From: Trichoderma breve
Taxonomy: Eukaryota > Ascomycota > Sordariomycetes > Hypocreales > Hypocreaceae
DNA: 64,000 nucleotides
NCBI RefSeq assembly: GCF_028502605.1
Contig: NC_079233.1
Span: 2,046,001 to 2,110,000 of the forward strand
Reading direction: 5' to 3'
Shown: one piece after another, positions 1 to 10,717 of the stretch
How positions within the stretch are numbered: position 1 is the first letter of the stretch
Layout of the letters: every line of letters begins with the position of its first letter
Made by a program: the position numbers and the translations under genes
The notes under the pieces: model-generated
The model's input: the letters and a program-made list of their open reading frames with translations, nothing else
Databases searched by the model: none
Told to the model about the DNA's origin: nothing

Positions 1-636
1 CTCCGAGCAGAAATATGCCATCGTGGGGTCGTCAATCTGGAGGTTACGCAGTCCCTCATTATACAACGTCTTGATCTCCTTTTGATATGCCACTGCCAAA
101 TCCGCAAAGAACTCCTCGTCCGATGAATACGCATCGGCGTTATAGCATTTCCCCGGAGCCAGCCTCAAATGGAAATAACAAGCCGGGGGCATCGTGAATT
201 TGCATTCTCCCCACTGCTCCTGAGGAACAGTGTTGCGCAGCAGCAGCCAGTTTTCAAGATACGGGCTGCTGTCGTAGCTGATCTTGCCCTCGCAGATCGC
301 AGCCATGGGATACTGCTGCCCGGATTTCTTCAGAGCCGCGATGGGCGGCGCAGAGAGGCGTGCTAGTTCCCATGGCACGGGGCTGACTTCGCGGAAACCG
401 GTAAGCTTCTCGAAGAAGCCCGAGAAGTAGTACTTGCGATCGAATTCGCCTGATGACAGCGCCCGTGTGCCATTGAGCTGCTGCTTTTTGACGGCTTCTT
501 TAATGGCGGTTTGTTGGGCTTGGCGGAGCTCCTCCGCAGTTATTTCGCCTTGGTCGAACTGTTTCTGGTGGTCGGATACATAGGCTGGCCGGATGAGGGA
601 GCCGATGTGGTCGGCGTGAAAGGGGAGTCTCGCCAT
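1..636 (-). CDS. MetE-like (cobalamin-independent methionine synthase C-terminal fold) protein, 5' part only
   Basis: An open frame reads leftwards from an ATG at 636-634 and is still open at base 1, so only the first 212 residues are present. It begins MARLPFHADHIGSLIRP and later has KFTMPPACYFHLR and LQIDDPTMAYF. This is the layout of fungal UROD/MetE-like proteins: an HxGS-type N-terminal loop, then a beta-barrel strand ending in QIDDP. Relatives use the fold for zinc-dependent methyl transfer to a thiol, but many stand-alone fungal members have no proven substrate. The zinc ligands would lie beyond the window. The start is chosen because ADHIGSL-type sequence normally follows within about ten residues of the initiator Met. 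The family call is fairly sure; methionine synthesis itself is not implied. Confidence 0.82.
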   Translation of the reverse strand, partial: MARLPFHADHIGSLIRPAYVSDHQKQFDQGEITAEELRQAQQTAIKEAVKKQQLNGTRALSSGEFDRKYYFSGFFEKLTGFREVSPVPWELARLSAPPIAALKKSGQQYPMAAICEGKISYDSSPYLENWLLLRNTVPQEQWGECKFTMPPACYFHLRLAPGKCYNADAYSSDEEFFADLAVAYQKEIKTLYNEGLRNLQIDDPTMAYFCSE

Positions 637-2591
637 ATTCAGATGATTGCGTCGTTGGCGATAGGGCTACCCTACTATGGTTTGTTGAAGAAGACCTCAA
701 ATGAGACTCAACTTCGATATATGCTAATAGTTTGCAACCTATTTATCCATGACATCAATTGTGCGTGCGCTGCCAATTTCCTCAACCCACAAAATCGTCC
801 TGGTTAGCAGCGCAAGATACTCCAACTTGACTATCTTTCCCCGCAACTCCCGTCGTCAACGATCCCGCTTCATTTGCCGAGGGGGCGAACGAACTAATAG
901 CTCCGTCGACATTCATCGAATCGCTGCAGCCGTCACCAAAGTCTCTGCATGAACTTGTGTGATATATCCTCTAGGGTTGCAGAACCTGCGGGGGAGTTCG
1001 CTTCAGTGTGGACGACACGTAGCGTTACAGCCGGGTTTGGACCCGGAATCGTCAAATAAACGGCCCTTTGACAGTTGAGTGTCAAGCGCATGCAATAGTC
1101 GAAACCACATCGTTGCAGGGATCATGACTTCATCGGCCGGGTAAAATGGTTGCTGTGGATGGGATGGGGTTGAGGGGCTACTTGCTATTTTTCCGCGGCA
1201 CCAACTGACCCGATTCAGCGACATGCCACAACCCGTGTTGGACAGTGACAGACAACTTGTGATCCCGTGTCACTGGGTCGTATGGATCGCAGGACTCTAT
1301 TTCATTGGTCTCGTCATGCCATTTCTAGACATCAGTGTCTTTGATTCTAGAAACAGAGTTCAGTCTGCATTTCTTCTCTTTGTCAATGCGGATAGTCATG
1401 GGATCTATGGGCGATATGGATTTTGTTTGTGGATGATAGGGTAAGTGAGTATTAACTTTCTGGTGAAGAAAGTGATCGTTGCATTCGATTGTACGGCTCT
1501 TCCTAGATACTTTAGCAGAATGATCCATTGATGCGTGATATTCCTATCTTCCTACGATAATCCATATATATGGGGCGAGTTGATAGGTCGAGCTTCCACA
1601 GAAACATAAGTCCTCTGCAAAGACTTTTACAATAACATCGGTATACTCTCTGGGCAAAAAGTAAGGTTGATTCCTTCTGCTACTTTTCACAATACAAGCG
1701 TGATGTTAGATAGAATAGTCATCTTTGTGTGGTGTCAATAATCCCCATCCATCCCTCAAGCCCAACAGGCCTAGTGGTCTATTCCCTTGCATCAAAATCA
1801 GAGACAAAACCCACGTCGACGCGTTTGTCTCACAACGCCACCGCGTTGAATCTTACTCTAGGACCTTCTCGCTGAAACCAATGTCTTCATCGCGATAGCT
1901 GAGCTGAGATTCCTCATTGTTTTTCGAATCCACCACGATATCGATTCTGCGGTGCGTGCCATATCCCATCGTCGGACTTCAATGTTTCTCTAGACGAGAC
2001 ACCTTATTCAGCTGGTTCAGCATTGTATTTTCTTGCCATGAACAAGGTGGCATTCCTTCTTACGTGAGATAGATTATGAATTTGGCTGCAGATTGCTTGG
2101 AACTCATTCGACTTGCCTCTGTATGTTAGGTAGAACGACAAGCCCTTTTTAGCAATGTGATATGTGGGTAAGACCTCAGCTGTATGTTGGTCTGAGTATT
2201 TATAGCTTTTCATGCATAGGAATTTGGATATCGGCGCTGCCATGGTCCGTCCCTCCTCTAAATCCACCGATGACCAACATATGGCATATGACTTACAGCT
2301 GAAGGCCTACGTACTAGGTATCTGGCTACAATTGAGCCGTGGAATCTGAGATGGTTTTAGCACTAAGAAGAATTTTGGCCTCGAGGAATTCCAAGAGAGC
2401 CCTGAGAGCGTACACACTAGCCTCTTGCTTCTCTAGTAGGATCATGCCGTGAGACATCAAGAATGCTGGCACGCCCAGAGGTGGCAAAGGCTGCGCTCTT
2501 CACGATCAACGCGGATCGCAACCCGGATGATCATGTATATGCATTCTTCAACGTGGGTTGTATTGGCGTTCTTTGGTGCGATGTCTAGAGT
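637..2591. other. Intergenic, no supportable gene
   Basis: Only short overlapping frames without recognisable domains occur here. The left end should contain the promoter of the MetE-like gene and the right end the promoter of the WSC protein. An 87-codon minus-strand frame at 2004-2267 has no family resemblance and no intron context that would support it. Confidence 0.5.
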
Positions 2592-2599
2592 TATAAATA
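2592..2599 (+). promoter_or_regulatory. Probable TATA box of the WSC-domain gene
   Basis: The sequence TATAAATA lies about 150 bp before the ATG at 2750 and is followed by a pyrimidine-rich stretch near 2680-2745. This spacing fits a fungal TATA box with a leader of about 100 nt. The assignment rests on sequence and position only. Confidence 0.45.
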
Positions 2600-2749
2600 A
2601 TGGTAGACACTCCTCCTGGAAGCACGAATCCTTCATCGCAGCAAGTACTAACTCAACAGCAGTACACTCAAATCTCCGATTTCCTTCCTTTAGAATCTGG
2701 GGGTTTTTTTAGTCACTCTTTTATTACAAGACATTCTTTTCTATTCAAC

Positions 2750-4143
2750 ATGCGTTCGGCTTTGATGATGAGCCTCGGCGCCCAGCTCGCCTTGGGCTAC
2801 TTCACGAACTCCTCGGAGCCTCTGCAAAACAAACTCGATGTTCACCCGCTGCTTATTGGCGACTTCAGGCTTTTTGGATGTGTGGCATCCACGGCTGGCT
2901 TTCCCAACTTCAAGAAGGTTGCTTCTACGAATCTCATGAACCTGGACTTTTGTGCAGCTAGCTGCCCTGGCAAGTTCTTTGGCACTTCCAACAGGTGAGT
3001 GTTATATGGAAATATTGTGTCCTTGCCCACATGCTGATTATGATTTATAGAGATTGTTATTGTGGAGATGAGCTTGATTTTGAAACTGCAGGCAAGATTG
3101 ACGAGGATCTGTGCAACACTCCTTGTCCGGGAGACAAGCATCAGACCTGCGGTGGTCTCGACGCTGCTCGTCGCCTAGCTCTAGAGAAACAGGAACCTCG
3201 GTCTGTTGTCTTGAGTTTATACGTCAGAATTCATGATGAGGAGCACCATGATGACCACGAGTATGAACACGACGACCACGAGTACAAGCACGACGACCAT
3301 GAATATCACCACAACGAGACTGAGTACCATCACGACGATCATGAGTATCACAACGACGGCCATCAGTGGAACAATACTTATGGAACTAAGCCCACTCGCC
3401 CTCACCATACCTTCACAAGCACCATCACGAGCACCAGGACTAGCACCATCACATCTTGCCCGTCTTGGGTCGAGCACTGCCCCGTCGGCCACAAGACTAC
3501 GGAAGTTGTGACTGTCACCACTGAGCTCTGCCCCAAGCCCGAATGGCACAAGAAGAAGATTGTATGCTACGGCGGCCACTGTGCCCCCGAGGAACCCTGC
3601 CGTGAAGAGCACTGCGAGCACCACCGCGTCATCTGCAACGGGGATGACTGCTATCCCGAGGTCTGCACCGACAAGGATGAGTGGCATAAGCTGGTCATCT
3701 GCGATGGCAAGGATTGCCGCTACCACCAGTGCTCCGGCGAGGAGTGCAACTCCAAGATTGTCTGCTACGACGGCAAGTGTGCCAAGGAGACATGCTACGG
3801 CGAGGAATGCCACAAGAAGTTCGTCTGCAAGGACTTCGAGTGCGGCCACGAGCACTGCAACGGGGATAATTGCCACAAGTATGAAGTCTGCAATGGATCC
3901 GGCGCGGACTGCAAACCTTGCCCCCCTTGCAACGGCGCAGGCTGCCCTGTTCCTCCTCCTCCTGCGCCCAGACCTCAGCCTCCTGCTCCCACGCATGACC
4001 ATCCCAGCCCGCCTAACCCTCCTGTTCACCCTACCACTGGTCACGGCTGGCCTCACCCGACCCAGCCTCCCGTTGTTGCCGGCTCGACAAAGCTGGGCGC
4101 TACAGTTTTAACTGTCTTGCTGAGCTTCATCTTCTTCCTGTAA
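2750..4143 (+). CDS. WSC-domain, His/Asp-heptad and Cys-tetrad repeat GPI-anchored surface protein
   Basis: Two exons, 2750-2994 and 3051-4143, join across a 56-bp intron (GTGAGT...TTTATAG) to give 445 residues. Order of parts: signal peptide (about 1-17); WSC domain (about 43-123) with the usual cysteines, including FCAASCPGKFFG, DCYCGDEL and QTCGGLDAAR; a His/Asp/Glu heptad array (about 147-187); a Ser/Thr-rich segment; five to six Cys-rich modules (about 250-375); a Pro/His linker; and a hydrophobic C-terminal tail preceded by small residues, fitting a GPI signal. WSC domains bind wall polysaccharide or act in wall-stress sensing. Here no internal transmembrane and cytosolic tail follow, so an anchored wall protein or adhesin is likelier than a Wsc1-type sensor. 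The His-rich and Cys-rich blocks could bind metal ions; that is inference. The first intron interrupts the WSC domain, which confirms the splice. Confidence 0.88.
3244..3366 (+). repeat. 21-bp coding repeat encoding HDDHEY-type heptads
   Basis: Within the WSC gene a seven-codon unit (consensus H-D-D-H-E-Y-x) is repeated five to six times in frame. Later copies degrade to HNETEYH and NDGHQWN. Each good copy has two His and three acidic residues. The array sits between the WSC domain and the Ser/Thr linker. Confidence 0.9.
3556..3930 (+). repeat. Coding array of Cys-tetrad modules in the WSC protein
   Basis: Roughly 20-residue modules follow the pattern [IVF]-[VI]-C-x4-C-x3-5-C-x3-C, for example IVCYDGKCAKETCYGEEC and FVCKDFECGHEHCNGDNC. 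There are five clear copies and a degenerate sixth. The even cysteine count suggests small disulfide-closed or metal-binding knuckles. I do not recognise a named domain. Confidence 0.8.
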
Positions 4144-7100
4144 GTGGGCTATTAGGTTACGGGACAGCTAGAATTTCGATTCCTTTCGCAAGGTAGAAGC
4201 GTGTGAAATAGTGAGGGACTAGATTCAGGGGATATTTAGATGATATACTAGAGCTATATTGTTGATTTACTCTAGATGGACAATCGTGTAGTGTTAGACA
4301 CCGAAGCTTCTACACTCTTCCAATGACATTCATTTCATTCAAATTCCTCATGATTGAACCGTTCGCTTACTAGCATTGATATGGTGTCATTCCATTGTAA
4401 CCCATTTCAGGTGCCTCAATGTGAAGCGACCTAACACTATCCGACGGAATAATGACTCGTTTCTAATTTTGAACAATTATGCCACTTTTCTTCGGAGGAA
4501 GTAGGAAAAGGAAGAACAAACTACATAGATACGGAACACATCCGATTAGTCGGCTATCCACCATCGGGGAACTCACTCATTTCCACCATCAGAAAAAAGG
4601 AGGACACAACGCTGGATGACACGAGGAACCCCTGCATAAGCCACATGCCTCCAACAAGCGAGAAAGAAAGCTGATGCCTAACAGTGGTAATGGCCCGTGT
4701 GTTCTTCAAAACAAGGCGATCGATAGGTGCCACTATGTCGGGTCTGGGGGCAGACTTGACCCAACGTGTGTTGCGCGAGCAGTTCCGATGCTATGGTTCA
4801 GCGATATTTCTTGCATGACCATGTTGCTAGCTTCAACGTTGATCTGGAATTATCCATTCGAACTTCATGAGTCTTGCAGGAAAATCGTTACATTATTATT
4901 CACGTGGCATAGTAAAGTAAGTGACATCTACGACTGGAAAATCGGCCATGAGCAATTCGCTACAATGGTTCCTAAACACACCGGTGGAAGTGTCCAATAG
5001 GGTGCGTAGTGGCTCTCCGGTTCCAAAGCAGCGAGGTGTTTATTGGCGGCGCGGGGCAACAGGCGAACGATAGCGAACAAAGAACCATATTGTAGCTCAT
5101 GATTTGTTGGATGGGCATTAAGTTTTCTCCATGCCTTGCCACGGAGCATCACTCGGACCACATTGCGGTTGATGTGTCCGGATGATATCGGCCAACCCCC
5201 GTAACACGAAACACGAATCCACCGCTGCAAGATATGAGGTCAAGGCAGCAGGTTCAGCTATTCATAGCAAAGGGAAAAAAGTCATCCAGAAGCCAAAATA
5301 AACCGGAACAGAATGAGGCCTCGTACCAGATCGCTTACCCCCTCCTAACCCTGATCGGGCGAAATATAGCGATATAACTGAGCAAGGACTTGCAGCAAAT
5401 AAATGCACGGTAATGCGAATGGCTTGAAGATACAGTTTGGCTTTGGCAGGAGGGTTATCCGCACTCATGGACCGAGTTCGCCACCAGACTAGCTGCTATA
5501 GATAACCAACCATCCCAGGATGATGATGCAAGCGTCGCTGTCAAATATCAACTCAAACGCTTGAGCTGGGCCAACGGAGAATGTCCCCAAATTCGCAATT
5601 ATTCAATTCAAGCCTGGGCCGTTAGACGTGAAACCATTCCAATATAAGTAGTTGCATGCGGTGTTGGGATACTATAGGTCAGCATCATACTTTCAAGCGA
5701 CAGAGAAACATTTATGCAAGAGGCTGCTCGTACTGTAAGCAAACAGCGAACTTGATTTTAATATGGGCTAGACTCGAAACTAGGCCTTCATGACATGAAA
5801 AGGCGTTCCGAATTACCGAGACGCAGGAGACCAGGGCCTGCTAGCAGCGCCTGGGACGCAGAGAATATTGAAGTCTGACCAACTCCATCTGTGGAGGGAA
5901 TGCCAATTGGAGGCAAAACAACCTAGCAGAGCAAAGGTCTACGTAAGGGATCCCTGCAGCGGCTTGCATAAGTGCTGGCCAGGGAGGTACCAGGACGTAG
6001 CCAATCATGCAGCCATCGAGTGGCCTCTGAGACGCAAATGGAAAACCTTGCATTGAAAGTCTCAGCAAGGACATGTACCCTACAGCACGTGCGATTTCGA
6101 GAACACGGGAATACCTGTGCCTGTAGGATACTCCGAATCGCATTCGTGGCTTGCCGGGCTTGTTGCTCTAGTTTGGCATAGGCTGTAGTGGAGCGAGCAA
6201 CGAGTGGGCTTTTGGAGATCAGCAAGCCATGGAAATTGCCAATTGCCAGCGTCGAGGTGGGTAAGATGAGTAGCCCAAAGATGAGGAGGCGTTTAGCGTT
6301 CCTTACTGTCGGGTCGGCACAAAATGTCAAAGCCGAGAGGAGCCTTTGAGATGAAAATGGGGGTCGCGAAGCTCACTAGGGGCGGAGCCAGTGAGAAAAA
6401 GGCCCATGCCACCTAAGCAGCCAATTTGATCCGCAAGAGGGGTTCGTTCGTGTCTGCAAAGCGTCGGGTTGATAATGCAACGAGCTTAGCCAATCGTCGA
6501 GTCGTCCAGCGAGAGAGTCTTGCGATTCGTGGACGAGGAGGACATGTAACGTAACCAGATCAGCCAGCTCAAGGTATCTCTAGGCGAAAGAGCACAGAGA
6601 AGACAGACGCAGAGGAACCCGTACGCTGTATGTATTCGTACTGGACAGTAAAGACAAGGAACATGACATGATTGACTTGGCATGGACAAGGGCTTGGCGG
6701 AGGTTGTGTTGGCTTCGAGATGGAGAAAGCTGTGGATGAAACGGCGAGGTGAATTGAGAGAAATTGCTTGGTATGCGACCTAGGTACCTGTGAAGGTGCT
6801 AAGCGGTATCCAATGGCAAATTGCAACCGTGCTGCTGCAACGGCAACTGCAACTGGAGGCCGCACCTGCCGTCCATGGACGAAGCGAGCACAAGTCGAGG
6901 CATGCGTTACCGAGGGAGTACCTGCCTGGGTTCGTACTGTCCTGTCCTTTTCTTCGTACTATCCGTTATTGGATGCTGGCTGGCAGATGCAGCAGGAAAG
7001 CACGGCCCAATGGGCTAATTCGCATCGGAAGTTAGTGCCTTCCAAGGCTAGCACGAGCATCAATTTTCTTCAGTTGGTGTGCTCTTAATTCCGTTCGCAC

Positions 7101-9316
7101 ACACAAACTTGTCCCAACACCTGGCTCACGAGATGGCGAATTGCCACGGGAAAAAACTTGATTTATTCCTTGTTTTACGCTTGTTATGTGCAGTCCCGAC
7201 CAACTGAAGAAACGGCCTACTAGTGTCTGTGCTGTACTCGATAGTGCTGCTACAAGAGAAAAAAAATCGTTCCATCAACGGCGGCCGTCAGACTGTTGGC
7301 TTGGCATCCCGCATTCGTCGACGCCTTACCAGACTCGAGCACAGGCATGGAAGGACTGGAACAATTACTGTAAAAAGCAGGGCTCCGCGTATTTTGATGA
7401 GTAATTTGGAATGGAGGTTACACACAGTGCCGGATGCTCTGACTTGGGGTTCTCAGCGCTGCGGATCAACTTGGCAAATAGGCTGAGTCGGAGCAACAAA
7501 AGACAGATTGATAATTCTCCGGAGCTTAAACACCCAGACATCTGCTCCAGGTCCAATGAGTCTACCTGCTTTCTGCTAGAGCCCGGCCGCCACTCATCAT
7601 GACGGCGGAGAGCAGAGTCACGCCATTATCGCGGACCGAGTCAATGGCGCTTTGTCGACCTCCAACGTCGAGCCCATGCTGCTGCGGGAATATGCAAGCA
7701 GTCGAATTGAGGCTTCAACTAGTTGCGCTAGAGGCTCTAGGCATGTTCTGTATGGGGCTGGCGGTTAGCTCCAAGCCAAAGCTTTGTTGCTCAGCCAGTT
7801 GCGATTTTGGTGGAAGATGACGCTGCGGGCGCTATTGGCCTACCCCCGAGAGAGGAAGACCATCACCTCTGGCGACATACGAGCAAGGAGTTGCTCGGAA
7901 GATATCACCCATGCATGACGACATGGTCAATGATTGTGTTAGCGTCCTGAATGGGACCGTTGTCGACAATCCTTAAAAAGCAGGGAGACAAAGACTGTAC
8001 CTTGCGAAGCATGGAGAGCAAGATGCGAATACCGAACTGCGGAGTTGGAGTGCCGAGTTTGCTGCATATCTGGAGTTGGATGGGGCCCGACTTGGTCGCT
8101 ATCATACCGCCATATCCATCTCCAGAGTCGTCGGTAATCCGGTATCATTCACTCCGCTCAGTCTACCCTCTCATCTCTTTTGCACTTTGCTCCCTTGCCA
8201 ACTTACAAAGACAAACACCGTGGATCGAGCCGCGAACCGTGGTGACAAGCCTTAAATCTGTCTAGCTTCTCTATGCTGTGTCTTCCCAAGGGACCCTTCG
8301 TCCAGCCCCTGTCAATGTCAGCTTCCCCGTGTTCCTGACGCCGCGGACAGAAGACTCCGCTACGAAAGCACATACACGTACTCCGTACTGTGCTGGTATA
8401 ACGTCGCCCTGCGGTTTAATTTCTTTTCCTTTGATCTGGCCCCCTGTCTTATCGGTGCGGCAAAACGAGTTGGAAGAGCTTCTTTCTCGCCATCTTACCC
8501 CTTCCTACAACCATCAACCTTCCCCGACGTTTACTCTGTACAAAACATGGCTCTGCCCTGACGATGATTGAAGTGGTCCTTTGATCTTCTTGCTAGTTGC
8601 CATCTTTCGCCCGACTCCTTGCCGTGCAAGCGCCGTGCGAGCGCCGTGCCCGACTCTTGCTACGGCTCGCCAAGACCGAGACAGCAGGCCTCTCTGGTCC
8701 GTGAAGCTATTCGCTGCGTTGCTGGCCTGCAGCGCTACTGCAAGAAGCTGCCACCTTGCTGTGCGTGCCCCAACCGTCTTCAACTTGGACACTGGCCCCA
8801 GTATCGTCTCCGTGGGCCGGGCCTAGCGCCGTCTGGTCGGTAACCCACCATCTCTCAGAGTCGCCGCTCTGTGAGAAGCCTACTTTAGTTGGCGATGCCC
8901 CCGGTAGGCTAGACGATACTGTAGCCGTACATACGCATACAGCCATTTCGTGCTTGCCGACAGGTTGATCCCTTACAGCCGCTGTCGAAGGTTGTCTAGC
9001 TTATCACCAGCCAGCTTCCTTCTAGAGACTGCAGATCGATCTTCAACTTGGATGGGGCCACAGTATCGCCCAGCTACCGCTCGCATTCGCATTATTACGT
9101 TTATTTGTATACATATCGCCGCCCACCAATTCGCTTTCTCAAATATTACGACTTTTTGACTTGGACATCCAGCCACATTTCCGCAGACTATCTAATTCAA
9201 CTGGACATTGCCCTTCACGCACACAACTACACGCATAGACAAATCTACATCATTTACATCGCTACAACTCTTCACAATCGCGTCACCTATCTGTATTCTC
9301 ATCATATTAAAAAGTC
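4144..9316. other. Intergenic, about 5.2 kb, no supportable gene
   Basis: Both strands carry only short frames. A 135-codon minus frame at 5923-6330 has one hydrophobic stretch near its start but no family match or continuing exon. The final 1.1 kb is pyrimidine-rich and is probably promoter and leader of the methyltransferase gene. GTACTCCGTAC occurs at 8378-8388 and AGGTACCT at 6782-6789. Confidence 0.45.
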
Positions 9317-10717
9317 ATGGTTGACGACGACGCAAGTAGCGGGCCAGTCCCTACAACCCGTCCTGTTTGCCCTCCGTCACCCACCTCGACCAATTCAGCC
9401 ATCACCGTGGGCACATCTCAAGACGCGGTTCGCATCAAAAACATGGAGAAAGGCGAATATATTCCCGATGATGACAGCTGGGACGACACGCGTAGTCTCA
9501 CAGAAAGCATTCGTCAACACATTATCGACGGTGGCCTACGCTACCATGCCTATCACGCTGGGCAATATGCCTTCCCTAACGACGAGACAGAACAGTACCG
9601 CGACGACCTCAAGCACAATCTGACCATCCATCTCTGCGAGGGCTCCTACTTTTATGCTCCTGTTCATGAGCGGTTGCAGAAACCAGGCGCTGAAGTTCTC
9701 GATTTAGGTGGGTCTCTCCGGCGCCAAACATTCTATGCCTCCAACTTTATCATTCGTAACCTCTTTTCCGTATACACATGTCACTTTGAAACGCTCATTC
9801 GAGTACTAACGGTAGAAAACAGGTACCGGCACGGGGAAATGGGTTATCGAATGTGAGTAAATCCATGCGAGATTGAACGTCAACGCTGCACAATTCGTCA
9901 ATTTGAAGGAGGAAAAAGAAAACCCCGAGCATAAGACGGCCCTAGTCTCATATTTCTAACTTTGCCTTATAGTGGCTGACATGTATCCAAACGCGACATT
10001 CCACGGCATGGATCTTTCGCCCATTCAGCCCGATTGGGTCCCAGAAAACGTGCTCTTCGTTGTCGATGACATCGAGCATGATGCTGGATGGACGTATCCC
10101 GAAAACTCCTTTGATTATATTCATATTCGTCACACCGTCCACTCCATAAGAGACCGAACCGAGCTGTGGGATCGGGTTTACAAGTGAGTTTACCTGTTTC
10201 TCCAATTTCCGCACTCTCTAACATGACTGGTTACTCTCTCAGGCACCTGAAACCCGGTGGTTATGTCGAGGTTCAAGAGTTCCAGTACGCTGCTCACTGT
10301 GACGACGATTCGTGCAACGAACCATATGCTTGGCGTGATTTTCTACGATACTTGACGGATGGTCTTGCCGTCCTCGGCTCAAATCTCCATGGCATCCTGA
10401 ATGTTCAGGACGAGCTTGCCGCTGCTGGTTTCCAAGACCTTCACCGATTAGATCTAAAGTGTCCTAACGGCCCATGGCCAAAGTCGAGACGTCTGCAAGA
10501 ATGCGGCCACATCCTCCGAGATGTCATCTTGTGGGGCCTCGTCGGACTAGCCAGACGGCCGCTTCATCACGGGCTTGGGTGGACGCCCATCCAGATCGAG
10601 ATGTTCCTCGTCGAAGTCCGCAAGTCCGTCATTGCAGAACGTAATGGCCTACCAAAGTTCCATTCATACTTCCCCTTTCATAACATATACGGACAAAAGC
10701 CCCTGGATGCTGCTTGA
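9317..10717 (+). CDS. LaeA-like (TAM-type) SAM-dependent methyltransferase
   Basis: Four exons, 9317-9707, 9823-9852 (30 bp), 9973-10183 and 10243-10717, give 368 residues. Intron 1 ends after a perfect TACTAAC branch point. Splicing the micro-exon restores the SAM-binding motif VLDLGTGTGKWVIE (about 127-140). Further landmarks are FPNDETEQYRDDLKHN, GMDLSPIQPDWVPENV, the acidic FVVDDIEHD and KHLKPGGYVEVQEF (about 211-224). This set is typical of the fungal LaeA/UMTA-type class I methyltransferases, many of which tune secondary metabolism or development or modify small molecules. The residue order supports the family but not orthology to LaeA itself, and no biosynthetic backbone gene lies nearby. 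The N-terminal 45 residues are Ser/Thr/Pro-rich and probably disordered. The start ATG follows an in-frame leader without other Met codons. Confidence 0.9.

Noticed and set aside
3217..4056. 279-codon minus-strand frame rich in Val, Ala and Leu
   Set aside because: It is the antisense shadow of the His/Asp and Cys repeats in the WSC gene.
5923..6330. 135-codon minus frame with a hydrophobic N-terminal stretch
   Set aside because: Looks like a signal anchor, but no family match, no supporting exon and poor context; left as unannotated.
9048..9623. 191-codon plus-strand frame overlapping the methyltransferase start
   Set aside because: Its frame differs from the conserved protein, its start is not ATG, and the content is Thr/His/Tyr-rich without resemblance to a family.
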